Positions 1 to 5,240 of a stretch of DNA of 5,240 bases are shown here, piece after piece. The notes below the pieces were generated by a model that saw only the letters and a list, made by a program, of their open reading frames with translations, made no database searches and was not told where the DNA came from. Source of the stretch: Candidatus Bathyarchaeota archaeon (GTDB lineage Archaea; Thermoproteota; Bathyarchaeia; Bathyarchaeales; WAQA01); NCBI GenBank assembly GCA_015520475.1, contig WAQA01000020.1, forward strand, positions 1-5,240, read 5' to 3'. The translations under genes were made by a program, and so were the position numbers. Numbering within the stretch: position 1 is the stretch's first letter; the number at the start of each line of letters is the position of its first letter.

Positions 1-1
1 C

Positions 2-298
2 CGTAGAATAGAGGAGATAGATGGGTTGACGCAGCTACGAGAGGCTGAGGCGACGATATGGACAAATAAATATGCTGTTAAGAATCCTGTTGATGCTGCA
101 AGTCTATTCATACAGAAGGCCAATCATATGAAGGATTTCTTAGAGGGTAGGCTGTATTATGGCGGGGTAGCTGAGAAGCGTTCAATCCAGAAAAGAATGG
201 AATTCCTCAGAGAATTGATGAGTAAAAGTAGAGATGAGAGGGTTAAAGAGGAGTGTGAGAGGCTGCTGAGATTATGGGATGAAAGTATCCTCCTTTAA
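2..298 (+). CDS. Hypothetical protein, C-terminal part (open to left edge)
   Basis: I do not recognise this protein. The frame is open from the left edge to TAA at 296-298, giving about 98 codons. It is rich in Glu, Lys, Arg and Leu and looks almost entirely alpha-helical. The last 40 residues look like an amphipathic helix pair (around KRMEFLRELM and ECERLLRLW). There is no cysteine cluster, membrane span or catalytic motif. A TTG at 26 with a purine-rich GAGGAG at 11-16 could be a genuine start, giving a complete 90-residue protein. I prefer a gene running in from the left, because the codons before the TTG (reading RRIEEIDG) look the same as those after it. It points toward ilvD but is separated from it by 236 bp and a likely promoter, so it is probably a separate unit. 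Coding is likely from codon use; function unknown. Confidence 0.6.
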   Translation, partial: RRIEEIDGLTQLREAEATIWTNKYAVKNPVDAASLFIQKANHMKDFLEGRLYYGGVAEKRSIQKRMEFLRELMSKSRDERVKEECERLLRLWDESILL

Positions 299-357
299 GT
301 ATCTATAATCTCTAGCGAGAAGTTCTCTCTGGAAAAGATTTTGCGTATGATGGCTCT

Positions 358-378
358 AGAGGAGCTGTATTCTCCTCT
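358..378 (+). repeat. Hairpin: 7-bp perfect stem, 7-nt loop
   Basis: AGAGGAG (358-364) pairs exactly with CTCCTCT (372-378) around the loop CTGTATT. No T-run follows, so it does not look like a terminator for the upstream gene. It may be a transcript structure or chance: a 7-bp hairpin is not rare in a region this size. Confidence 0.35.
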
Positions 379-412
379 GCAGGTACACTTTATCAAAGCA
401 GGAAAACCTTAC

Positions 413-494
413 AGTAATGATGGATGATTCGCCGATGAGCTCTTCACTAGTCCTCCAGATACAAAAGCCTTAAGTTATAACATGAATCATTACT
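413..494 (+). repeat. Inverted repeats with a shared right arm, upstream of ilvD
   Basis: AGTAATGAT at 413-421 is the exact reverse complement of ATCATTACT at 486-494. A second nearby arm, ATGATTC at 424-430, is the reverse complement of GAATCAT at 484-490. The right arms overlap, so the two pairings exclude each other. The right arm lies just after the TATA-like element, where a DNA-bound repressor could act. If transcription began further upstream, the same arms could form alternative RNA hairpins. Both roles are inference. Confidence 0.35.
470..481 (+). promoter_or_regulatory. ilvD: Candidate TATA box for the ilvD operon
   Basis: TTAAGTTATAAC sits in an AT-rich patch after a purine-rich ACAAAAG (461-467) that could serve as a BRE. 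A start of transcription about 25 nt downstream, near 500-507, would leave a leader of roughly 30 nt that still contains the ilvD Shine-Dalgarno site. The match to the archaeal TATA consensus is only moderate. Confidence 0.35.
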
Positions 495-517
495 AATTAA
501 TCTTGCTATACCGAAGT

Positions 518-526
518 GGAAGTGAT
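518..526 (+). promoter_or_regulatory. ilvD: Ribosome binding site fixing the ilvD TTG start
   Basis: GGAAGTGAT matches eight of the nine bases of GGAGGTGAT, the complement of the archaeal 16S 3' end. It lies 8 nt before the TTG at 535. This supports TTG as the true start where no ATG is available. Confidence 0.7.
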
Positions 527-534
527 CCAGAAAT

Positions 535-2193
535 TTGAGGAGCGATTCTATAAAGGTTGGGTTGGAAAGAGCTCCGCATAGAGGAATACTGAAATGTTTA
601 GGGGTCACCGACAGTGATCTTAACAAGCCTTTCATAGCCGTTGTTAACAGCTTCAATGAGATGGTTCCGGGCCATATGAACCTTGATAAACTAGCAGAGT
701 TCGTTAAGGCTGGTGTAAGATCTGCTGGTGGAGTACCATTTGAATTCAATACTATAGCCATATGCGATGGTCTCGTTATGGGTCATGAGGGGATGCATTA
801 TTCGCTTCCATCAAGAGAGTTAATAGCTGACTCAGTTGAGGTTATGATTAAGGCGCATAGATTCGACGGTATGGTCTTAATCACAAACTGTGACAAGATA
901 ACTCCTGGAATGCTCATGGCTGCGGCTAGGCTGAATATTCCATCAATCGTTGTAACGGCTGGTCCTATGGTTTCAGGAGTGTATAAGGGCAGAAGGGTTG
1001 ATGTAACAGCTATATTCGAGGCTGTTGGAGAGGTTGCTGCTGAAAGGCTTAGCCTTAAAGATTTAAAGATGATTGAGGATAATGCCTTTCCAGGATGTGG
1101 ATCATGCAATGGTATGTATACGGCGAATACTATGGCATGTATAGTTGAATCTTTAGGGATGTCTCTTCCCAGATGTGCGACGACTATAGCTGCTTCCTCC
1201 AGAAAATTGAGGATAGCAAAGGAGAGCGGAGAGAGAATAGTTAAGCTTGTAAATGAGGATATAAAGCCGCTTGACATAATGACGTATGAGGCCTTCGAGA
1301 ATGCGATAATGGTATTTATGGCTCTAGGAGGATCAACGAATGCCGTTCTACATCTTAAAGCGATAGCGAGAGAGGCAAATATAGATCTTCCATTAAGTCT
1401 GTTTGACAAGCTAAGCCGGAAGGTTCCACATATCTGTGATTTAAGACCTAGCGGACCCTATGACCTTGAAGAACTTGATATTGCAGGTGGTGTACCGGCT
1501 GTTATGAAAGAACTAAGCCAATTGATCCACCTTGATACTTTAACGGTAACCGGCAAGACTCTGGGGGAGAACATAAAGGACGCTGTTGTCTTTGATAGAA
1601 ATATTATAAGACCGTTGGATAATCCAGTTCATAAAGAAGGTGGCATAGCTATTCTAACAGGAAATCTTGCGCCAAAGGGTGCCGTGGTGAAGGTTACGGC
1701 AATATCCCCGAAGATGCTTGTGCATAGTGGTCCAGCTAGAGTATACAATTCAGAAGAAGAAGCTATGAAGGCTATATTGAACAGGGAGATCGAGAAGGGG
1801 GATGTTGTGGTTATCAGGTATGAAGGGCCTAAGGGAGGCCCTGGGATGCGTGAGATGCTTTCACCTACAGCCGCGATAGCTGGAATGGGTCTAAGCGACT
1901 CTGTTGCTCTCATAACGGATGGAAGGTTCTCAGGGGCTACGAGGGGGCCATGTATAGGTCATGTATCACCGGAAGCGGCTGAGGGCGGTCCGATAGCGGC
2001 GTTACAGGACGGTGACATAATAGTCCTAGACATACCGAAGAGAAGATTGGATGTTCAATTAAGCGATGAAGAACTAAAAGAGAGACTTGCCAAGTGGAGG
2101 CCTAAGCCACCAAAAATCAGAAAGGGATATCTTAAGAGATACTCTATGCTTGTTCAATCCGCGGATATGGGCGGGACATTTAGAGACATCTAA
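535..2193 (+). CDS. ilvD: Dihydroxy-acid dehydratase
   Basis: IlvD (EC 4.2.1.9) dehydrates 2,3-dihydroxy-isovalerate and 2,3-dihydroxy-3-methylvalerate to the 2-oxo acids that become valine/leucine and isoleucine; it is a cytoplasmic Fe-S and Mg enzyme. The 552 residues match the usual family length. Visible motifs are [10 protein letters not shown] (11-20), FNTIAICDG (71-79), NCDKITPGM (118-126, with cluster ligand C119 and the lysine K121 that is carbamylated in solved homologues), [14 protein letters not shown] (187-200, ligand C188), GGSTNAVLH (265-273) and [12 protein letters not shown] (461-472, with the proposed catalytic serine S466). Where [2Fe-2S] members have Cys in TPCN, this protein has VPGH (G45 instead), as in E. 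coli IlvD, so an oxygen-sensitive [4Fe-4S] cluster is likely. The TTG start gives the typical archaeal beginning MRSD and has a good ribosome site. First gene of the ilvD-ACT-hom cluster. Sugar-acid dehydratases (Edd and relatives) share the family, but residues and context favour IlvD. Confidence 0.96.
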   Translation: MRSDSIKVGLERAPHRGILKCLGVTDSDLNKPFIAVVNSFNEMVPGHMNLDKLAEFVKAGVRSAGGVPFEFNTIAICDGLVMGHEGMHYSLPSRELIADSVEVMIKAHRFDGMVLITNCDKITPGMLMAAARLNIPSIVVTAGPMVSGVYKGRRVDVTAIFEAVGEVAAERLSLKDLKMIEDNAFPGCGSCNGMYTANTMACIVESLGMSLPRCATTIAASSRKLRIAKESGERIVKLVNEDIKPLDIMTYEAFENAIMVFMALGGSTNAVLHLKAIAREANIDLPLSLFDKLSRKVPHICDLRPSGPYDLEELDIAGGVPAVMKELSQLIHLDTLTVTGKTLGENIKDAVVFDRNIIRPLDNPVHKEGGIAILTGNLAPKGAVVKVTAISPKMLVHSGPARVYNSEEEAMKAILNREIEKGDVVVIRYEGPKGGPGMREMLSPTAAIAGMGLSDSVALITDGRFSGATRGPCIGHVSPEAAEGGPIAALQDGDIIVLDIPKRRLDVQLSDEELKERLAKWRPKPPKIRKGYLKRYSMLVQSADMGGTFRDI

Positions 2194-2223
2194 AAACTTG
2201 GACAAAATCATCTTTATAGGTGT

Positions 2224-2703
2224 GTGGAGATTCTGAGGTTAAGTTTGACTTTGATGCTTGCTGATCGTCCTGGGGAGCTACTGAAGGCTTTGCAGCCAAT
2301 AGCGAGGAACGGAGGGAACATAATATCTATTATTCATGAGAGGGAGGGGGCTACTGGAACATACGTTCCAGTCAGCCTCATAGTTGATTTCCCTTCATAT
2401 GAAAACTTTAGAAAGGCGAGGATGGCCCTTGAAGACTTGGATATAAACATTATAAAGTCTGAGGAGGTAGTTGAGAGGGTGCGATTTACAGTGTTACTCA
2501 TTGGAAGGTTCGACTTAAAGAAGATACTGGAGGCTAAGATTAAGGATCTAAAGATTACGGGCTTCGAGGTTTCAGCGCCTACCTCAAAGGAGTTCTGTGT
2601 AAGACTTAATATTGAAGTTCCAAAGGGAGAGGTTGACTCCGCAGTAAACGAGTTAAAGAAGATTTCCAGAGAAGAGAATGTGCTGTTTATCTCGTCACTC
2701 TAA
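2224..2703 (+). CDS. ACT-domain protein, predicted regulator of homoserine dehydrogenase
   Basis: This 159-residue protein has no catalytic domain and is probably an amino-acid sensor. Residues 5-80 form a clear ACT domain, with DRPGELL (14-20) after the first strand and NGGNI (29-33) at the end of the first helix, where ligand-binding glycines lie in known ACT domains. Residues 85-159 can be read as a second, diverged beta-alpha-beta-beta-alpha-beta unit without the glycine motif. It resembles COG2061, annotated as a predicted allosteric regulator of homoserine dehydrogenase, and hom begins 20 nt downstream. Threonine is the natural ligand guess, with isoleucine or methionine possible; this is inference. 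The GTG start is the only one in frame after the ilvD stop, but AGGTG at 2218-2222 is too close to be a good ribosome site, so translation may depend on coupling to ilvD. A TTG at 2245 has a better-spaced GAGG (2235-2238) but would shorten the first beta strand. Confidence 0.87.
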   Translation: MEILRLSLTLMLADRPGELLKALQPIARNGGNIISIIHEREGATGTYVPVSLIVDFPSYENFRKARMALEDLDINIIKSEEVVERVRFTVLLIGRFDLKKILEAKIKDLKITGFEVSAPTSKEFCVRLNIEVPKGEVDSAVNELKKISREENVLFISSL

Positions 2704-2723
2704 AAACGGTAGAGGAAGAACCT

Positions 2724-3740
2724 ATGAAGGCGATAATTATAGGATTTGGCTTTATAGGGAAGAGGCTTATAGAGGTGCTGAATCAAAAAATCAGCCTCTT
2801 AAAGAGGATTGATAGGAGCTTTAAAGTTATAGGGGTTTCAGACAGTAGAGGCTACATCTTTAATCCAGATGGACTTGACCTAAAGGTATTATCGAAGATA
2901 AGTGGAACTCATGAATATTCAAGATACTTCCATGAGGGATCATCATTGGATCTAATTGAGGAGGGCGATGCGGATATAATGGTCGAGGCTACACCGACGA
3001 ATATTAAAGATGGAGAACCTGGACTCACATATATCAGGAGGGCCCTGTCGATTGGTATGGATGTCGTAACGGCGAATAAGGGTCCATTGGTAGTTGCCTT
3101 TAGAGAGCTTAAGAGATTAGCTGAAAGTCGAGGTTGTCACCTTAGATTTGAGGGTGCGGTGGCCGGTGCAATGCCAATATTCTCACTTATAAATGAATGC
3201 TTGCAGGGAGATAAGATAATAAAGATATCTGGAATCCTGAATGGAACAACAAACTTCATCCTTTCGAAGATGCATTTTGAGGGATCAACATTTGAGATGG
3301 CTTTGAAAGAGGCTCAAGAGAGAGGGATTACGGAGAAGGATCCTTCCTATGATGTTGATGGTATAGATGCAGCCTGTAAAGTTGTGATTCTAGCTAATGC
3401 GTTGATGGATAGAGATGTAAGGTTTGAGGATGTTGAGAGAGTCGGCATAAGGGGGATATCGCCTGAAGCCATAAACTTGGCTAAAAGAGCCAATTATACT
3501 ATAAAGCTTATAGGAGTGATAGATCGAAACCTTGAAGTTGCACCTAAACTGGTACCTCTCAACCATCCTCTATGCGTCCATGGAACCCTTAACGCTCTAC
3601 ATATTGAAACTGACCTAGCTAAAGAATTAACTATAATCGGTTATGGAGCTGGAAAAGAAACGGTTTCAGCAATAATGAATGATATTATATCAGTGATGAA
3701 GGGGAGGCTTGCTGGGCAGAGCAGCCTTACCCAATCATAA
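2724..3740 (+). CDS. hom: Homoserine dehydrogenase (short form, no ACT domain)
   Basis: Hom (EC 1.1.1.3) reduces L-aspartate 4-semialdehyde to L-homoserine with NAD(P)H, the branch step toward threonine and methionine. The 338 residues show an N-terminal Rossmann domain with GFGFIG (7-12), then TANKGPL (116-122) with the conserved K119, GILNGTTNFIL (170-180), and the catalytic region 204-219 (EKDPSYDVDGIDAACK). There E204, D215 and K219 align in spacing with the yeast active-site residues E208, D219 and K223. The protein ends soon after the catalytic domain and lacks the C-terminal ACT domain of many bacterial homologues; the separate ACT protein just upstream probably supplies that control. 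The ATG has AGAGG at 2711-2715, about 8 nt away. The last 14 bp overlap the end of the convergent thrC gene. Cofactor preference cannot be told from sequence. Confidence 0.95.
   Translation: MKAIIIGFGFIGKRLIEVLNQKISLLKRIDRSFKVIGVSDSRGYIFNPDGLDLKVLSKISGTHEYSRYFHEGSSLDLIEEGDADIMVEATPTNIKDGEPGLTYIRRALSIGMDVVTANKGPLVVAFRELKRLAESRGCHLRFEGAVAGAMPIFSLINECLQGDKIIKISGILNGTTNFILSKMHFEGSTFEMALKEAQERGITEKDPSYDVDGIDAACKVVILANALMDRDVRFEDVERVGIRGISPEAINLAKRANYTIKLIGVIDRNLEVAPKLVPLNHPLCVHGTLNALHIETDLAKELTIIGYGAGKETVSAIMNDIISVMKGRLAGQSSLTQS
3727..3740. other. Convergent 3' overlap of hom and thrC
   Basis: The hom stop TAA lies at 3738-3740 (+) and the thrC stop TAA at 3729-3727 (-). The two coding regions therefore share 14 bp tail to tail, leaving no intergenic space for terminators. 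Each transcript must end inside the other gene or continue antisense to it. I see no strong T-run just beyond either stop. Confidence 0.9.
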
Positions 3741-4956
3741 TGATTCTTTCTATAGACTCTAAATCCGCATCGACTTCTATCATTTTAGGTGATTGCCTCA
3801 AAACGATGTCTGGATCCTTTAATCCGTGACCGGTCACTACACAGACAACCCTTTCATTCTTGTCTATAGATTTTGAACTGGCAAGTTTACGTAGACCAGC
3901 TATTGATGAAGCGCTTGCAGGCTCAACGAATAATCCCTCTTTAGCAGCGAGAAGGGACTGGGCTTCAAGTATCTCATCGTCTGAGACTGTCTCCATAAAT
4001 CCATTAGACTCCTTTAAGGCTTGGAATGCCTTCTTCCAGTTGACGGGCGCCCCTATCCTGATGGCCGTAGCAACGGTTTCAGGATCCTCTACAGGTCTCA
4101 TTCCATCAAGTCCCCTCCTGAAGGCCTGGGCTATGGGGGCTGCCCCTTCAGCCTGTATTCCGATCATCTCTGGAAGGTTATCGATGAAACCTAATGTCCT
4201 AAGCTCCTTGAAACCCTTCCATATTGCGCTTATATTACCTGCATTTCCAACTGGAACAATAACTTTGTCCGGTGCCTCTCCTAATTGATCCACAATCTCG
4301 TAGGCTATGGTCTTCTGTCCTTCAAGACGATAGGGATTCAATGAATTAAGCAGATATAATGGATGTTTTTCACTTAGTCTCCTTGCGATTCTGAGGGCTG
4401 CGTCAAAGTTTCCTCTGACCTGTATAACTCTGGCTCCATGGATTATTGCCTGAACAAGCTTTCCTAAGGCCACTTTTCCAGAGGGTATCAGAACGATGCA
4501 TGTTAAACCTGCCTTAGCAGCGTATGCGGCCAGCGAAGCCGAAGTATTACCGGTACTAGCGCATATAACAGATTCCATGTTTAATTGTAGGGCCCTTGTA
4601 ACGCCGACGGTCATGCCGCGATCCTTAAATGATCCAGTTGGATTCTCCCCCTCATTCTTCACATAAATGTTCCTTAACCCAAATTCTTTTTGGAGCCTGC
4701 GGCATCTATTCAGTGTTGTTCCTCCCTCGCCTAAACTTATAATCTCGCCTCTCCTATCCTCTATAGGTAGCATCTCAAGATAACGCCAAACAGATAGTGT
4801 TCTCTCTCCCCATATCCCCCTCAAATCGGAGGGTAACCTTGAATAATCATATTCGCATGAGAGAAGATCTCCGCATTTCGGACATGTATACAGGATCCTC
4901 TCTGGATCATATTCTCCGCCGCATCCAATACATTTAAGGTAGTATCGCTGCCTCAT
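3727..4956 (-). CDS. thrC: Threonine synthase with N-terminal zinc ribbon
   Basis: ThrC (EC 4.2.3.1) is a PLP enzyme of fold type II that converts O-phospho-L-homoserine to L-threonine and phosphate in the cytoplasm. The 409 residues start with a zinc-ribbon pattern, C9-x2-C12 and C25-x2-C28, common in archaeal threonine synthases. The catalytic core follows: LGEGGTTL (75-82), NPTGSFKDRG (105-114) with PLP-binding K111, ASTGNTSAS (133-141), and PVGNAGN (235-241), the loop that holds the cofactor phosphate. VVTGHGLKD (373-381) near the C-terminus is also typical. Threonine dehydratase and cysteine synthase share the fold, but the zinc ribbon plus these motifs favours ThrC, as does hom next door. 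The ATG at 4956 keeps the first CxxC close to the N-terminus; the next Met is residue 62, inside the protein. A GGAG lies 10 nt upstream. The gene is transcribed separately from the ilvD cluster and converges on hom. Confidence 0.95.
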   Translation of the reverse strand: MRQRYYLKCIGCGGEYDPERILYTCPKCGDLLSCEYDYSRLPSDLRGIWGERTLSVWRYLEMLPIEDRRGEIISLGEGGTTLNRCRRLQKEFGLRNIYVKNEGENPTGSFKDRGMTVGVTRALQLNMESVICASTGNTSASLAAYAAKAGLTCIVLIPSGKVALGKLVQAIIHGARVIQVRGNFDAALRIARRLSEKHPLYLLNSLNPYRLEGQKTIAYEIVDQLGEAPDKVIVPVGNAGNISAIWKGFKELRTLGFIDNLPEMIGIQAEGAAPIAQAFRRGLDGMRPVEDPETVATAIRIGAPVNWKKAFQALKESNGFMETVSDDEILEAQSLLAAKEGLFVEPASASSIAGLRKLASSKSIDKNERVVCVVTGHGLKDPDIVLRQSPKMIEVDADLESIERIIMIG

Positions 4957-4970
4957 TTACATTTATCTCC
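4957..4970 (-). promoter_or_regulatory. thrC: thrC ribosome binding site with an ATG-TAA start-stop
   Basis: Read on the minus strand the sequence is GGAGATAAATGTAAATGAGG. GGAG (4970-4967) lies 10 nt before the thrC ATG at 4956. Directly before that ATG, in frame, is ATG TAA (4962-4957), a one-codon ORF only 4 nt from GGAG. It may be chance or could modulate initiation by engaging ribosomes first. Confidence 0.45.
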
Positions 4971-4997
4971 AGACCTACCAAATAGACTTAACATAGC

Positions 4998-5016
4998 CCT
5001 TATTTATCTATATCCC
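4998..5016 (-). promoter_or_regulatory. thrC: Candidate thrC promoter
   Basis: On the minus strand a purine-rich GGAGGGA is followed by TATAGATAAATAAGG, which could serve as BRE and TATA box. Transcription starting about 25 nt downstream, near 4980, would give a leader of roughly 24 nt containing the GGAG. The box is not a strong consensus match. Confidence 0.3.
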
Positions 5017-5079
5017 TCCAAACATTAACTCCTCAAGAAAAGTCTCTAACCGAAGGATCATACTGGTAAAATTGCATAA

Positions 5080-5088
5080 TTTTTATAA
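5080..5088 (+). promoter_or_regulatory. Candidate TATA box for the right-edge gene
   Basis: TTTTTATAA is a good archaeal TATA-like sequence inside a strongly AT-rich stretch. It would place the transcription start near 5110 and leave a leader of about 60 nt before the ATG at 5171. A second AT-rich box, TTTTTAATTAAA at 5104-5115, is an alternative. Read on the minus strand the same patch (CTTATAAAAA) could also serve thrC from further away. Confidence 0.4.
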
Positions 5089-5114
5089 GAATGATAGGAA
5101 GAATTTTTAATTAA

Positions 5115-5142
5115 AATAGAAGTAATATTTCTATTGAAATAG
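5115..5142 (+). repeat. Overlapping inverted repeats in the leader of the right-edge gene
   Basis: AATAGAA (5115-5121) is the exact reverse complement of TTCTATT (5129-5135), and that arm can also pair forward: CTATT (5131-5135) with AATAG (5138-5142), or TATTTC (5126-5131) with GAAATA (5136-5141). The three arms could be an operator array or alternative leader hairpins. The low complexity of this AT-rich DNA makes chance repeats likely, so the evidence is weak. Confidence 0.3.
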
Positions 5143-5158
5143 TAAAAGATAGTAGGAT

Positions 5159-5167
5159 GAGGGAGGT
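5159..5167 (+). promoter_or_regulatory. Ribosome binding site of the right-edge gene
   Basis: GAGGGAGGT offers two overlapping Shine-Dalgarno registers, 3 to 7 nt before the ATG at 5171. It supports that start over the ATG at 5157, whose frame soon stops. Confidence 0.6.
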
Positions 5168-5170
5168 TAG

Positions 5171-5240
5171 ATGCCTGAGAAGATATCATATCCAGCTGTC
5201 ATTGGAGCAATTATCCTCGGCCTTCTCATAGGAGCTGCAA
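5171..5240 (+). CDS. N-terminus of a probable membrane-anchored or exported protein (cut by right edge)
   Basis: Only 23 codons are visible. After a short charged start (MPEKIS), residues 7-23 are a continuous hydrophobic run rich in Ile, Leu, Ala and Gly, consistent with a signal peptide or N-terminal membrane anchor with the start in the cytoplasm. The ATG has a strong purine-rich ribosome site: GGAGGT at 5162-5167, or GAGGG at 5159-5163 at a more usual distance. Competing frames close within a few dozen codons and are not hydrophobic. Archaeal ABC-transporter solute-binding proteins often start this way, but nothing visible proves that. It is divergent from thrC across a 214-bp spacer with its own probable promoter. 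Confidence 0.65.
   Translation, partial: MPEKISYPAVIGAIILGLLIGAA

Larger units (their letters stand above)
299..534. other. Intergenic region upstream of ilvD
   Basis: This stretch has no convincing gene. On the plus strand the frame of the upstream gene stays open past its stop until TGA at 425-427, and includes a 26-codon ATG ORF at 347-427. On the minus strand about 34 codons are open, but without a usable start. Neither has a clear ribosome binding site. No tRNA-like T-loop consensus is visible. The region does contain a 7-bp hairpin at 358-378, a 9-bp inverted repeat at 413-421/486-494, and a TATA-like element near 471-480, so it is probably a control region for ilvD. Confidence 0.5.

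Noticed and set aside
358..378. Hairpin as a transcription terminator for the left-edge gene
   Set aside because: No T-run follows the stem, and archaeal termination relies mainly on T-tracts.
299..534. tRNA, T-box or known riboswitch in the ilvD upstream region
   Set aside because: No GGTTCRANNCC-type T-loop, no cloverleaf and no conserved riboswitch core could be seen on either strand.
447..761. Minus-strand frame across the ilvD start
   Set aside because: Overlaps the conserved N-terminus and ribosome site of ilvD and has no sensible product.
798..1409. 203-codon open frame on the minus strand inside ilvD
   Set aside because: It is the shadow of conserved ilvD codons; the plus-strand protein carries all the family motifs and the minus-strand product resembles nothing.
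3860..4288. 142-codon plus-strand frame inside thrC
   Set aside because: Opposite-strand shadow of thrC, which has the PLP lysine and cofactor loops; no ribosome site or recognisable protein on the plus strand.
1..5240. CRISPR array, insertion sequence, defence or phage module
   Set aside because: No regularly spaced direct repeats, transposase, terminal inverted repeats or defence-type genes; all well-defined genes are housekeeping amino-acid biosynthesis.

Overview
The window looks like chromosomal DNA of an archaeon carrying an ordinary amino-acid biosynthesis locus. Evidence for an archaeon is the stand-alone ACT regulator next to homoserine dehydrogenase (COG2061-like), the short homoserine dehydrogenase without its own ACT domain, the heavy use of AGG/AGA arginine and ATA isoleucine codons, TTG/GTG starts, and Shine-Dalgarno sites matching the archaeal 16S tail. 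A thermophilic or anaerobic TACK-type lineage (Bathyarchaeia-like) is my best guess, but this is impression only; no rRNA or other marker is present.

Layout. Positions 2-298 (+) hold the end of an unrecognised helical, charged protein open to the left edge. Positions 299-534 are non-coding as far as I can tell and hold inverted repeats and a probable promoter. Next is a rightward cluster: ilvD (535-2193, dihydroxy-acid dehydratase), an ACT-domain regulator (2224-2703) and hom (2724-3740, homoserine dehydrogenase), with gaps of 30 and 20 nt, so probably one operon. thrC (threonine synthase) lies on the minus strand (4956-3727), convergent with hom, and their 3' ends overlap by 14 bp. A 214-bp AT-rich divergent intergenic region (4957-5170) follows. 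The last 70 bases begin a rightward gene whose first residues form a membrane anchor or signal peptide.

How the genes work together. Hom reduces aspartate semialdehyde to homoserine, and ThrC turns O-phosphohomoserine into threonine. Homoserine kinase, needed between them, is not in the window. Threonine feeds isoleucine synthesis, where IlvD makes the 2-oxo acid precursors of isoleucine and valine. The ACT protein is the likely allosteric sensor for Hom. The locus therefore joins the threonine branch to the branched-chain branch.

I see no mobile element, CRISPR array, RNA gene or defence system, and nothing that amounts to an undescribed system. The points worth a second look are the split ACT/Hom arrangement, the missing third cluster cysteine in IlvD, the convergent overlap, and the repeats in the two intergenic regions.
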